Notes under the pieces: model-generated
Databases searched by the model: none
The model's input: the letters and a program-made list of their open reading frames with translations, nothing else
Told to the model about the DNA's origin: nothing
In this document: in pieces, positions 19,601-27,930 of the stretch
Numbering within the stretch: the first letter of the stretch is position 1
How the letters are laid out: each line of letters starts with the position of its first letter
Assembly (NCBI GenBank): GCA_938003955.1
Contig: CALKXE010000024.1
Location: 1 to 51,033, forward strand
DNA: 51,033 nt
Direction: 5' to 3'
DNA from: an uncultured Saprospiraceae bacterium
Lineage (GTDB): Bacteria > Bacteroidota > Bacteroidia > Chitinophagales > Saprospiraceae
Position numbers and translations under genes: made by a program

Positions 19601-20078
19601 CTTCGAGCTATATGTAAGTGAGGATCTAAATGATTGGGGTGCAGCAGTCGCTACAGGTCAGTTTGCTGATTCTTCTGGGCCTACAATTGTTAGCTTAGAC
19701 GACCAAAAGATAGGGCGATATTTTAGAATAGTATGTTTGTCAGAAATAAATAATGAAACGGGTGCTTCGGTAGCTGAATTTACATTGAAAGGATGTGATC
19801 CTGGTTCAGTAAATACACAAGAAGCAGATATTAGTAATAAATTAGCTGCGTATCCTGTGCCAAGTTCTGGGATGGTTTTCGTAGATCTACCAACTACAGG
19901 TGAAGTAAACTATACCCTTTATAACCTTGGAGGAGAAATAATACAAAAAGGAATGGCTCGCTCTGCAGATGGAAATCAATTTGCTTTTGATTTATCTGAA
20001 AGACAAAGCGGAACATACTTTGTGAAAGCGGAAAGCGAGTCTGGTGTCATTTATACAATGAAAGTTGTGAAAATATGA
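16680..20078 (+). CDS. Large secreted BNR-repeat/discoidin protein with T9SS sorting domain
   Basis: 1132 aa from ATG 16680 (signal peptide MKYIFSVLLISCFFFTSAQ); a TTG seven codons upstream is less likely. After the signal come many sortilin/BNR-type propeller repeats, seen as recurring SxDGGxTW-like words (NGGVTWTP, TNGGSDWTKV, EDGGLTWESK, DGGDTWEDW). A PKD-like sandwich follows (WTWAITPDPVYI to YDVTITITKNG), then an F5/8 type C (discoidin) domain (ARMAFDNNLSTIWHTD, a carbohydrate- or lipid-binding fold), and finally a type IX secretion CTD (AAYPVPSSGMVFVDLP to GTYFVKAES). It is predicted to be exported by T9SS and to sit on the surface. The ligand is unknown. Decayed beta-barrel genes lie on both sides. 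Confidence 0.88.
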   Translation: MKYIFSVLLISCFFFTSAQQQFTIYDDIPGHCSSIKPSYQEGFPEWAKMLYQDEINYNEISIAFDKWEQSGEKTFRSVRRYYKNWSKAILPYADSYGTIRLPDMDEYRNALYKNQKATAGLSSSRSEGEWTFLGPKETYYIDYGGSSTLTGTAAWQVNVYSFDIAETNENILYLGTETGFINKTIDKGSTWSQVGLDYNFGGGINDIIIHPLNEDIVYAAGGQQIHKTLNGGVTWTPMVPLDYVISSDKIEMDPDDNEKIYAAAKDGLYITTNGGSDWTKVYDARAYDVQRHPVNPNIVYGLVIVDNIYAIIISIDGGQTFAIDNSFPDDIALVNGGLIATSAADPEKLYAMVLTSNNTPYIYKKSDGVWSIIATGRTDEFPGDNGQGYYDFVFEVSDHDPNLIFAGTTSLYKSENAGETFTAVGGYIGDFYIHPDIQDLRILDDGEIWVSTDGGISYSSDYFSETSNYSAKLNGVVGSDMWGFDQGWNEDIVVGGRYHNGNISIADFYGSKALRMGGAESPTGWVVKGKSRRVVFDELGDGFILPTSAEAQQVGRFKFGLHPNMDNSGRLRGNLVYHPNYFGTITMCSGNALWQSEDSGVSYSMISAFDFKVRYFDISNHNPDIIYADVLYSGLKKSEDGGLTWESKPSLTTMPNGDSGWLGKLFFAISPTDENTLYACQQNSSFNTADNGRIFKSIDGGDTWEDWTNGLSVYTKGIVVQSNENGDDLVYLFTNARDKIAQVLTRGENDEEWEDYSDGYPAGFRVNLALPFYRDSKLRVSGNGGVWESALKDKNFAPIINPWVERYRYKCATDTVFFNDHSMIDHEGAEWTWAITPDPVYISDANSRNPKVVLGNVGEYDVTITITKNGVGYSKTIEDMVVVLGCPSIENCDNPADIPKDDWSLVSVSSEDLNQPGRARMAFDNNLSTIWHTDRSSDDIDYPHEMIVDMGASYNVNSFTNEPRQYGIELRIKDFELYVSEDLNDWGAAVATGQFADSSGPTIVSLDDQKIGRYFRIVCLSEINNETGASVAEFTLKGCDPGSVNTQEADISNKLAAYPVPSSGMVFVDLPTTGEVNYTLYNLGGEIIQKGMARSADGNQFAFDLSERQSGTYFVKAESESGVIYTMKVVKI

Positions 20079-20181
20079 TCATCAATACTTTGTAAATAAA
20101 CGTATAAACAACTCCTGATAAAGCCAATATTATACTCAATAATATACAATTTGATATATTGCTTTAAACAAAGCAATTACA

Positions 20182-20839
20182 ATGATCAGAATACAAATAG
20201 TTTTCTTACTATTTTGCACTCAGATATTAATTGGACAAACTGCAGAGCTTGGTGGAGGTGTGTCAAAATATCATTTTTCATTACCAGATGATCCAAGAGT
20301 TAATAATTCTACAAAGTCAGATTTAGATCTTAGCTTATTTGTAAGTATAAGATTATGTAAAGTTTGGACTAAAAGAACTAAAAGATGTGAATTTTAGATT
20401 TACACTAGGTATAAATAAATCTAGAGGGGAGTTCTCTCAAAGATCAGGAGGTCAAGGGGGTGGAAATTTTACGAGTGTAAAACTCAGAAAACAGTATTAA
20501 CATTAGGCATATTTCCAATCGAATTCAAATTATTTAAACGCATTGATATTAATATTGGTATTAAGTATCTAAGAACTCCATCGAGGCTAGCAAGCGGAAA
20601 AAGTTCTGACTTTGGTCAGGCGGGAAATAACGAAAGAGATATAGAAGGAGAGATAATATCAAAAAATCAGATCGGTCCCACGAGTAAGAGTTGCATACAA
20701 AATTAAGCTCTCAGAAAATATTCATCTGATACCACAGTATAGTTACTACTTCGCACTAACTAAAGAATTTAGTAAATCTATATTGATAAAGCGTGTTCAA
20801 AATCACTTTTTAGGTATAGGAATCCAACAAAAGATCTAA
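20182..20839 (+). pseudogene. Frameshifted outer-membrane beta-barrel protein gene (copy 2)
   Basis: The first frame gives a signal peptide and first strand (MIRIQIVFLLFCTQILIGQ, then AELGGGVSKYHFS) and stops at 20397. Coding sense continues in other frames: FGLKELKDVNFRFTLGINKS after a shift near 20360, LTLGIFPIEFKLFKRIDINI after a shift in the A-run near 20490, and VRVAYKIKLSENIHLIPQY after a shift near 20680, ending GIGIQQKI at 20839. Alternating strands and the terminal strand fit an approximately 210-residue Bacteroidota outer-membrane beta-barrel. Three shifts make sequencing error an unlikely full explanation. Confidence 0.72.
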
Positions 20840-20985
20840 AATCAAATCTGACGAAATGAACTATATCACCCAATCCATTCGTTATCAGACTGTAATTGAA
20901 TGTAATAGTCGATATATAGCATTTAATAGTGAGTTTTAGATTTGACGTTTCCCTCATTTCAAATCAAATAACAAAATTAAAAAGT

Positions 20986-21366
20986 ATGAAATCATTACTA
21001 ATCGTTTTAGTGACATTTGTCTCTATAAACTTATCTGCACAAACGGAAGTAGACTTTCTCAATGCAGTCGGTAAAAAAGATCTGTCAAGTGTGGGATCTT
21101 ATCTCGCATCTAACGTTTCTTTCTGTATCAACGACAATCAGAAAAAGGTAAGCAAATCAACAGCCATTTCTGAACTAGATAAGTTTCTGTCTACAAAAAA
21201 AATACAAAAATTTAAGATACTCCATAATGGAAAATCATCTGATAAAGCCTCTAGTTATAGAGTTGCTAGAATCAAGACCCAAGAAGGAACGTATCGAATA
21301 TTCGCCTACTCAGAAGGATCTGGAACATCGTCTAAAGTAGTAGAAATAAGGATTGACCCTATGTAA
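20986..21366 (+). CDS. DUF4783 exported protein
   Basis: 126 aa from ATG 20986 (MKSLLIVLVTFVSINLSAQ, a clear signal peptide). The upstream GTG at 20929 would add a non-hydrophobic extension. The mature part is a small NTF2/cystatin-like fold: helix FLNAVGKKDLSSVGSYLASN, then strands VSFCINDNQKK, KFKILHNG, YRVARIKTQEGTYRIFAYS and VVEIRIDPM. DUF4783 is a Bacteroidota family of small periplasmic proteins without a known function. It sits between the decayed beta-barrel gene and the sigma factor. Regulation is not visible. Confidence 0.8.
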   Translation: MKSLLIVLVTFVSINLSAQTEVDFLNAVGKKDLSSVGSYLASNVSFCINDNQKKVSKSTAISELDKFLSTKKIQKFKILHNGKSSDKASSYRVARIKTQEGTYRIFAYSEGSGTSSKVVEIRIDPM

Positions 21367-21613
21367 ATACCATTATTAAGATTTATTTAATTCCAACTTT
21401 ATATTTCTTAATTTTACTGACTATCAACACATTACAACATATATAAAAAATTAAATATGTTTTTTTAATCGATAGCACTTTCATCTTTGGAAATAACCGC
21501 ATATATTGCAGTCATATTAATTAACTAAACATAATTTCGCCTATACATTAGATTTTACACTAAGAATACTTAATCAGATTATTATTTACCTAACCGATTA
21601 AAAGTGTAGAGTT

Positions 21614-22195
21614 ATGAATGTATGTGAAATGAAGGACCAAGAGTTAATTAAAACCTACCTAAAAGGCAATGATAAAGCCTTCGAAATTCTCTTAAAAAGA
21701 CATAAGGACAAAATTTATACATCAATCTATCTTTTTGTAAAAGATACTGAGATGGCTAATGATATATTCCAGGATGTATTCATCAAGATCGTAGATACAC
21801 TGCGAAAAGGAAAATACAACCACGAAGGAAAATTCTTGCAGTGGGCTATGAGAATATCATACAATATGTGTGTTGATAATTTTAGAAGAAACAAAAGAAG
21901 AACCAAAGTATCATCTACTGAGACATTCGATATATTTGATGTATTGCAGTCTAATGATGATAACATGGAGACGACTATGATCAAGTCGCAAATGCACAAA
22001 AAAGTAAGAAGCCTAGTAGATGAGTTACCACCTGAGCAAAGAGAGGTAGTAATCCTAAGACACTATGCTGATATGAGTTTCAAAGAGATCTCACAATTGA
22101 CTAGAGTAAGTATAAACACTGCACTAGGTCGTATGAGATATGCACTCATCAATATGAGAAAGATGGCTGACGAAAGAAATATGGTCGCTGTCTAA
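21614..22195 (+). CDS. RNA polymerase sigma factor, sigma-70 family (ECF-type)
   Basis: 193 aa. Region 2 spans about residues 20-95 (FEILLKRHKDKIYTSIYLF, DIFQDVFIKIVDTL, AMRISYNMCVDNFRRNKRR) and region 4 about 130-185 (VDELPPEQREVVILRHYADM, then the HTH FKEISQLTRVSINTALGRMR). There is no region 3 and no extra N-terminal domain. No anti-sigma gene follows; a terminator comes directly after. A highly conserved, free-standing ECF-type sigma factor of this form occurs across Bacteroidota and is not tied to a FecR-type partner; assigning this gene to that group is inference. The 247-bp upstream gap probably carries its promoter. Confidence 0.92.
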   Translation: MNVCEMKDQELIKTYLKGNDKAFEILLKRHKDKIYTSIYLFVKDTEMANDIFQDVFIKIVDTLRKGKYNHEGKFLQWAMRISYNMCVDNFRRNKRRTKVSSTETFDIFDVLQSNDDNMETTMIKSQMHKKVRSLVDELPPEQREVVILRHYADMSFKEISQLTRVSINTALGRMRYALINMRKMADERNMVAV

Positions 22196-22263
22196 TGTTA
22201 AATTGATGGTTGAGATAGAGAGAAAATTACAATTTTAAAACTCTACAACAAGGTAATAGATAT

Positions 22264-22301
22264 AAAAAGCAAGCATGATCAATATCGTGCTTGCTTTTTT
22301 T
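22264..22301 (+). terminator. Intrinsic terminator after the sigma factor gene
   Basis: Stem AAAAAGCAAGCATGAT pairs with ATCGTGCTTGCTTTTT (one G-T pair) around a 4-nt loop, followed by a T run. Confidence 0.88.
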
Positions 22302-22388
22302 GTGAGTCGCCCCAATTAGCTGTTTAACCTTAGAAGCAATTCATAATTTCCTTCAGAAATAACTTACAATTCTAAAATTGCATCTCTA

Positions 22389-23894
22389 TTACTTCAACAA
22401 ACCACGGAAAGTCTTCACTCCATCAAAATAATTTCCAACCCGTAAATTTTCGTTTGGACTGTGTTGATTATTATCACTATTGACCAAAGGTACAATGATT
22501 GCTGGCACCCCTAGTGATTGTATAAATGGAGAGATCGGTACACTGCCCCCTAAAATACGCACTCGAACCGGTTCTTTTCCAAATTCTTTCTTGATCGCTT
22601 CATATACCGCGATGCCTATCGGAGAATCGAGCTCAGTCCTGAATGCATTATACGCTCGACTGTTTGTAAATTGGCAGATCTTTGGATTCAGGAACCTTTC
22701 TTTTGATGTTGGCTTTCTATCTAATACCAAATATCCTTGATCTATGATGTGTTGCTTTACAAGGTCAATTTGTCTTTGAGGCGGCGTTTCTGGCACCAAC
22801 CGGATATCAATCTCTGCTGTAGCCGTTGCGGGTACGATTGTTCTTGCCTCACTGCCTATCCAACCCGAACCCATTCCCCTAATATTCAGAGAAGGATATT
22901 GTATTGATTCTTGGTAATTCGTTCCAACTTTATCTGTATTTCCAATTCCTAGCTTGACTCTGAATTCGTTTTCATTATCAGGAACTTGAGCTAATATCGC
23001 TTTGGTAGCATCATCTATAACTACTCCATCATAAAATCCAGTAATGGTCACTCTACCATCCTCATCCTTCATAGATGATAGTAATTGAGCTAATCTCAAT
23101 GCAGGATTCGGTGCATAGTTCCCATAATGACCACTGTGCAATGGAAATGTGGGACCAAATACTTTTACGCTTATGGTTGTAATTCCTCGTGCCCCATAAG
23201 TAATCGTAGGTTGATTACTGATATGCTTAGGACCATCAAAGATTAATAACCTATCTGCAGCAAGTACGTCTTTGTTCTTTTCTACAGCTCCTGCCAAGCG
23301 AGGAGATCCTTTCTCCTCTTCAAAATCCAAAATCACTTTTAGGTTAAATGGTAACGATTCCCCTTTCTCCTTTATCAATTTCATTACAGTAAGAAACATT
23401 ACAAAAGGCGACTTATCATCTGAAGAGGACCGAGCAAATATTCTCCATTCTGGGTTAATCTCTTCTGTTGTAAGTTTATCCCAGTCAATATCTACCCAAC
23501 CTTCTCCCTCTATTTGTTCTTTGAGCACCGCTTGATATGGATCATCTTGAAACCAAAATTGTGGATCTACCGGCTGTCCATCAATATGAAAGTAGTACAT
23601 GATTGTCTTTTGATCTGGCTTTCTAGTTTTGTAATTAGCCAATAACAATGGGACTGTTTCTGTTTCCAGTCGTTGAGAACTAAACCCTAAATCACTCATA
23701 TGAGATTCCGCCCACTCAATATTCTTTTCTATGTCCTCTGGATGATTCGCATCATTTGGAATAGCTAAGAGCTCTTTTAGCACTTCGAATGATTCTATAG
23801 TTGCTTTTTCAAGTTCTCTATCAGTGATTCTTTGTTGAGCGTAACTATTTATACAAAAAAGTATAAATATAATACTGGTCGTTATTTTTTTCAT
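22389..23894 (-). CDS. Exported M20-family metallopeptidase/dipeptidase
   Basis: 501 aa with signal peptide MKKITTSIIFILFCINSYAQ. Co-catalytic zinc features of the M20 family: His103 and Asp105 in YYFHIDGQP, the bridging Asp in ARSSSDDKSP (158-160 region), the Glu pair in ILDFEEEKGSP (192-194), and the late GGSVPISPF segment. A dimerisation insert lies in the middle (LHSGHYGNYAPNPALRLAQL). M20 enzymes cleave dipeptides or N-acylated amino acids; the exact substrate cannot be told. It is the last of three minus-strand exported proteins (M14, DUF2891, M20), separated from the second by an 80-bp gap with a hairpin. Confidence 0.9.
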   Translation of the reverse strand: MKKITTSIIFILFCINSYAQQRITDRELEKATIESFEVLKELLAIPNDANHPEDIEKNIEWAESHMSDLGFSSQRLETETVPLLLANYKTRKPDQKTIMYYFHIDGQPVDPQFWFQDDPYQAVLKEQIEGEGWVDIDWDKLTTEEINPEWRIFARSSSDDKSPFVMFLTVMKLIKEKGESLPFNLKVILDFEEEKGSPRLAGAVEKNKDVLAADRLLIFDGPKHISNQPTITYGARGITTISVKVFGPTFPLHSGHYGNYAPNPALRLAQLLSSMKDEDGRVTITGFYDGVVIDDATKAILAQVPDNENEFRVKLGIGNTDKVGTNYQESIQYPSLNIRGMGSGWIGSEARTIVPATATAEIDIRLVPETPPQRQIDLVKQHIIDQGYLVLDRKPTSKERFLNPKICQFTNSRAYNAFRTELDSPIGIAVYEAIKKEFGKEPVRVRILGGSVPISPFIQSLGVPAIIVPLVNSDNNQHSPNENLRVGNYFDGVKTFRGLLK

Positions 23895-23931
23895 GTCTTT
23901 TATTTTTAGACCTCGAAGATTAAAGTAATAG

Positions 23932-23964
23932 AGACCTCCGAGGATTTTAAAACCTCGGAGGTCT
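23932..23964 (-). terminator. GC-rich hairpin between the DUF2891 and M20 genes
   Basis: A perfect 12-bp stem, AGACCTCCGAGG/CCTCGGAGGTCT, with a 9-nt AT loop. A partial extra copy (AGACCTCGAAG) lies about 25 bp away. There is no strong U run on the minus strand, so it may be a weak terminator or an mRNA-stability element. Confidence 0.55.
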
Positions 23965-23974
23965 AAAACTTAAT

Positions 23975-25063
23975 CTATTGGCAAGCATATATAGCAAACG
24001 AACCTAACCAATGACCGCCTTCATAGCTATCTCCTACTAAAGATGGAAGAGAATTCTCAATATGATTATTGGCAACTTTTATTAAGTGGTTATATTTGTT
24101 GTCTGTCCCTGCAATGGATTTCAAACACCATGCTCTGCTGAAATTTACTCCATCTAGGTGTACTAATTTTCCATCTGTTCGATCACTTACTCTGCCAACT
24201 TCGAGTTCAAAATTTTTCTCTTTTAATTGTGGAAGAAACTTATCTAACCATGTGATATATTCACTCTTTGGTAAGACTCTACTCATCAGACTTGCTTCTT
24301 CTAAACAAGGAGATAGAAAATCGAAACCACTTGGCTCCCAGGTGATAGGACAGTTCTGATCATCTTGAAAATAGTTTTGCGCTCGCTTTTTAAGCAACAT
24401 TTCGAATTCACTGTTCCCAACTGTTTTAGCATAATCAAGCGCAAACGACATTCCAAAAGCAGTGTTCGGGTGTTCTCCAACTCTAATTGGGTAGACCAAT
24501 TTCGGAAGAAATTCAGAGTATTTGTCTACAATCATATTCGTCATAGGCTGTAAATTAGATTCTAATTCCCTTGCTATCGGATCATCCCATGTATGTAATT
24601 CTTCAGCCAACTTAAGAAGCCACGCCCATCCATAAGTACGTTCATAAGATTTATTATGACCTTCGAAGTATTCAATTTCTTTGAGAATATTTTCTTTGCT
24701 AATGTTCTGTTTTAGTTTAGAAATCGCGTCTTCTTTATTTTCTACTTTCGGAAAATCCTTGATTAATTTCACCAATGACCAATGCCCATGAACAGCCGAA
24801 TGCCAGTCAAAACAGCCATAAAATGACGGGTGCAGATCTCTAGGCTCTCGCAAATCACCTTTATCACCAACCACCTGACTTAACTTATTGGGATATTCTT
24901 GTAAAACACAAGCCAAAGGTAGATCTATCAAATTATTTGCCGCTGTTAGATCAAGTTTGATGGGTTCGACATTCTCCATTTCAACAGCTTTGTCTACTGG
25001 AGATTTTTGCTCCGAACAAGCAAAAAACAAAATCATAGACAACATTATTAGTTCTATTTTCAT
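23975..25063 (-). CDS. DUF2891 lipoprotein
   Basis: About 362 aa from MKIELIMLSMILFFACSEQ, giving a lipoprotein signal with the lipidated Cys in FFACS; the frame is open seven codons further, to 25084. The body matches DUF2891: PLACVLQEYPNKLSQV near the start, the characteristic LHPSFYGCFDWHSAVHGHWS block, GWAWLLKLAEELHTWDD, and a C-terminal EGGHWLGSFAIYA. The family looks like an alpha/alpha toroid. Its function is not established, although the conserved WHSAVHGHW block resembles a catalytic site. It lies between the M14 and M20 peptidase genes on the same strand, so a role in peptide or glycan scavenging is possible but unproven. Confidence 0.85.
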   Translation of the reverse strand: MKIELIMLSMILFFACSEQKSPVDKAVEMENVEPIKLDLTAANNLIDLPLACVLQEYPNKLSQVVGDKGDLREPRDLHPSFYGCFDWHSAVHGHWSLVKLIKDFPKVENKEDAISKLKQNISKENILKEIEYFEGHNKSYERTYGWAWLLKLAEELHTWDDPIARELESNLQPMTNMIVDKYSEFLPKLVYPIRVGEHPNTAFGMSFALDYAKTVGNSEFEMLLKKRAQNYFQDDQNCPITWEPSGFDFLSPCLEEASLMSRVLPKSEYITWLDKFLPQLKEKNFELEVGRVSDRTDGKLVHLDGVNFSRAWCLKSIAGTDNKYNHLIKVANNHIENSLPSLVGDSYEGGHWLGSFAIYACQ

Positions 25064-25128
25064 ATTCATAACTTCTAATTTCAAACACTCGACAAATCAT
25101 TCTATACTCAAACTGAAGGCCTCAAACA

Positions 25129-27711
25129 TCAATGACCATGACCATGTTCGTCTCTTGCTAGTGTACTTGTATTGACTATGCTAGAAAAGAATAGTGCGTT
25201 ACCAAACATTTTATTTCCACCATACCAATATCCTCTAAAAAGCAGATTGTCTTGAAAACAGATGATCTTTCCGCTACCGGAACGATGGACAGTTACAGCT
25301 GGTTTATTGGCCGCCTTTTTGTCAAACCCTCTAGGTATATAGCCCGATTGGACAGGATTGTTTGTGTATATTACAGGAGTAGCGAAGCTGTTAGATGGTA
25401 TATCATATAATGATGTCCCTCTGCGAAACATCGATATGCTGCTATTGTCATAGCCATAACAGAGCGGGTGAGATAAATCCATTTCCGCTGCAAATATAGC
25501 TCCACCGAGTACTCCAGCTCCTCTAGAAGAAGATGACATTTTATAAGATTTTGAAGCAGTACCTTTTGATTCCTTGTTTTTGCTTTTTTCAAGTTCGATT
25601 AATTCTTTGGACCTAGCCCAATCAATGGCACTTCGGAACAGTATGAGATTACCACCTCCATTTACCCACTCCGTGATTTTTTCTTGTTCTTTACTTGATA
25701 AATCGTTATAGCGTCCGTTCACCATGATGAGCGTATTGTATCTTTCCATATTAGCTCTATAGAGTTGTCTCTTGTCTATCATTGTAAGTGGAATATTATA
25801 CCTCTGATCAATATGGTGCCACACTTCTCCAGCATCATAACTTGTCACTCCCTCTCCTACAATCATGGCTACTTTAGGCATTTCAAGGATATCTACCTCG
25901 GGGTTACCGAGTGTCATGTTATTATCTGCCTGGCCCGTACTTACTGCATAGAAATCAACCTTGTACGCTTCAGATATTGCGGCAAGTTTAGATTCTATCT
26001 CTCGTATATTTAATTTTTGATTTTGGATTGGGATTACAACATCTCCTCTATCAAATTGCACATTCCCTTCACTTGTATTCAGCGCAAATTCTTTATTTAT
26101 CACTTTCGACCTTAGTCCTGCATCCATTACCTGATATAGCGCAGCTGGAGCATTATAACTCTTCCAGTCAAGAATATAAGCATATGTATCTTTCATTTTG
26201 TAGAGATTCCCTTTGGGCTCCAAAGTTGATATTCTACTCCCAGCATTTACACTTCCTGTCACCTCTGCGTATGTCAGGTCAAATGCAAGTGGTAGCGTCC
26301 ATGCAGACACATCATAGAAAAGACTATCTGGAAAGGTTCGCACTTTTTCAAAGATTGTTTTTACCATCAAGTACTGATTTTGATCCATTGGAACATAGTA
26401 AGAATTCTCTTTTGGGAATCGTTTTCCGTCTTGGTTTGCATCTTGTGACAATCCATACATTTCTACTTTATGTGTAGCTAGTATTCTATGAAAATTCGAC
26501 ATTTTAACCTCATCCTCATCAGTGATTAGGTATCCTTTAATTTTAGATGCCTTCGCCGCTTTATTTTGCTTTTTATAGAAGTCTCTCTTGAAATTGATAA
26601 GCTCCTCTCTCATGTTTGCCGTTGCTTTCTGAGTTGAAAGAGAAGTTACAAATTGATTTCTGATTGTAAACGGAAAAGACAACAATCCATTAGAACTTTC
26701 TTGAAGGTGACCTCTAGAACTTGCTTGCTCAAACAATATTCCGATACATCCATTCGCATCAGGATAAGTACTTCCTTTACCATAATAAAAATCATCAAAA
26801 CTTGCTTTTGTATAGTAAAGAGAACCTATACTATCCAATGCTGCAGCATGATAAGTTCCTATTTTTTCTGTTAGGTCTTGATTAAGCTGTGGCGTGTTTG
26901 GGTTAGTTCTAGATGGTATTCCTGGTTGAAAGAAGAATGTTGAATTAGTCCCCATCTCATGATGATCTGTCAATACATTAGGCTTCCATTGGTGATATAC
27001 CTTAATTCTCCCTTGGCTCTCAGGATGAGTAAGCAATAGCCAGTCTCTATTCAGATCAAACCAATAGTGATTCGTTCTTCCTCTTGGCCATACTTCATTC
27101 AATTCTCTAGAAGCTGGATCACTTACTAACGTTTTGCTTTTATGCGTATTTGCCCATGATGCGAATCTATTTAGCCCATCCGGATTATAACAAGGATCCA
27201 TTAAAATCATTACATTTTCTAGCGTATGCATCACTTCAGAACTGTTCCCTGCAGCGAGATAATAGGCATTGACTAATCCTGCATTTGCACCACTAGACTC
27301 GTTACCATGTATGCTATATCCTTGATAAAGGACAGCTGGAAGATTGTCTATGGCTACTTTCGATGATTTCTTATGATCTGTAAGTTGCAGATGTGCCTGG
27401 CGAATATCTTCTTTTCTAGCAAGATTTTCAGGAGTACTAATCATCACTGTATAGAGTGGTCTGTTCTCATGCGATCTAGCATATTCAACCATCTCAATCC
27501 TGTCAGATGCAGCATCTAGGGCCTTAAGATAAGTAACTAATTGATCATGACTTACATGCCAATCGCCGATATCATATCCTAATACGTCTTTTGGGGTAGG
27601 GATAGATTTATCATAGTCGCCTTCTGGAAGGTAATACTCCATTCCGTTTTGTGCAAAGGATATAGTGATAGACAGTAAAAGAAAAAAAGTTGTTTTTAAT
27701 AGAGACTTCAT
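25129..27711 (-). CDS. Exported M14-family zinc carboxypeptidase with GATase-like C-terminal domain
   Basis: 860 aa with a signal peptide ending ITISFAQ. The M14 domain spans about residues 40-370: the zinc pair HxxE in YSIHGNESSGANA (about 133-136), NPDGLNRF, the substrate-binding region FDLNRDWLLLTHPESQGR, and the third zinc ligand in VLTDHHEMGTNSTFFF. The rest includes a class-I glutamine-amidotransferase-like (DJ-1/PfpI-type Rossmann) domain, seen in MPKVAMIVGEGVTSYDAGE and NTLIMVNGRYNDLSSKEQ to NGGGNLILFRS. The tail is His-rich (DEHGHGH), perhaps metal-binding. It removes C-terminal residues from peptides outside the inner membrane. It is the first gene of the three-gene exported group. 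Confidence 0.9.
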   Translation of the reverse strand: MKSLLKTTFFLLLSITISFAQNGMEYYLPEGDYDKSIPTPKDVLGYDIGDWHVSHDQLVTYLKALDAASDRIEMVEYARSHENRPLYTVMISTPENLARKEDIRQAHLQLTDHKKSSKVAIDNLPAVLYQGYSIHGNESSGANAGLVNAYYLAAGNSSEVMHTLENVMILMDPCYNPDGLNRFASWANTHKSKTLVSDPASRELNEVWPRGRTNHYWFDLNRDWLLLTHPESQGRIKVYHQWKPNVLTDHHEMGTNSTFFFQPGIPSRTNPNTPQLNQDLTEKIGTYHAAALDSIGSLYYTKASFDDFYYGKGSTYPDANGCIGILFEQASSRGHLQESSNGLLSFPFTIRNQFVTSLSTQKATANMREELINFKRDFYKKQNKAAKASKIKGYLITDEDEVKMSNFHRILATHKVEMYGLSQDANQDGKRFPKENSYYVPMDQNQYLMVKTIFEKVRTFPDSLFYDVSAWTLPLAFDLTYAEVTGSVNAGSRISTLEPKGNLYKMKDTYAYILDWKSYNAPAALYQVMDAGLRSKVINKEFALNTSEGNVQFDRGDVVIPIQNQKLNIREIESKLAAISEAYKVDFYAVSTGQADNNMTLGNPEVDILEMPKVAMIVGEGVTSYDAGEVWHHIDQRYNIPLTMIDKRQLYRANMERYNTLIMVNGRYNDLSSKEQEKITEWVNGGGNLILFRSAIDWARSKELIELEKSKNKESKGTASKSYKMSSSSRGAGVLGGAIFAAEMDLSHPLCYGYDNSSISMFRRGTSLYDIPSNSFATPVIYTNNPVQSGYIPRGFDKKAANKPAVTVHRSGSGKIICFQDNLLFRGYWYGGNKMFGNALFFSSIVNTSTLARDEHGHGH

Positions 27712-27930
27712 CTGAGTAGTTATTTATGTGCCTAAATTTAACATTATAGTGCATAAATAAAAGAATAATATGTTGGTTGAAATCTAAATGGATGGATCGG
27801 GTGTGTATAACATATCCATTTGTAGTATACGGAGATACAAATTATTTTAAATATTAATGAAAAGCACAAAATAAAATACCACAATACAAAACGTTTCTCC
27901 CTTTAGGGTCCGGGTAAATAACTTCTTGTT
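27712..27930. other. Upstream region of the M14 peptidase gene
   Basis: About 220 bp of AT-rich sequence between the M14 start and the tandem array. It presumably carries the M14 promoter, but no TAnnTTTG element is evident near the start. I see no gene here. Confidence 0.5.

Noticed and set aside
20182..20397. Intact small 71-aa protein
   Set aside because: It has a signal peptide, but coding sense continues downstream in other frames, so it is the head of a frameshifted beta-barrel gene.
26028..26477. 149-codon plus-strand ORF inside the M14 peptidase gene
   Set aside because: It lies fully antisense to a well-supported gene and its translation shows no protein-like features; it is a shadow frame.
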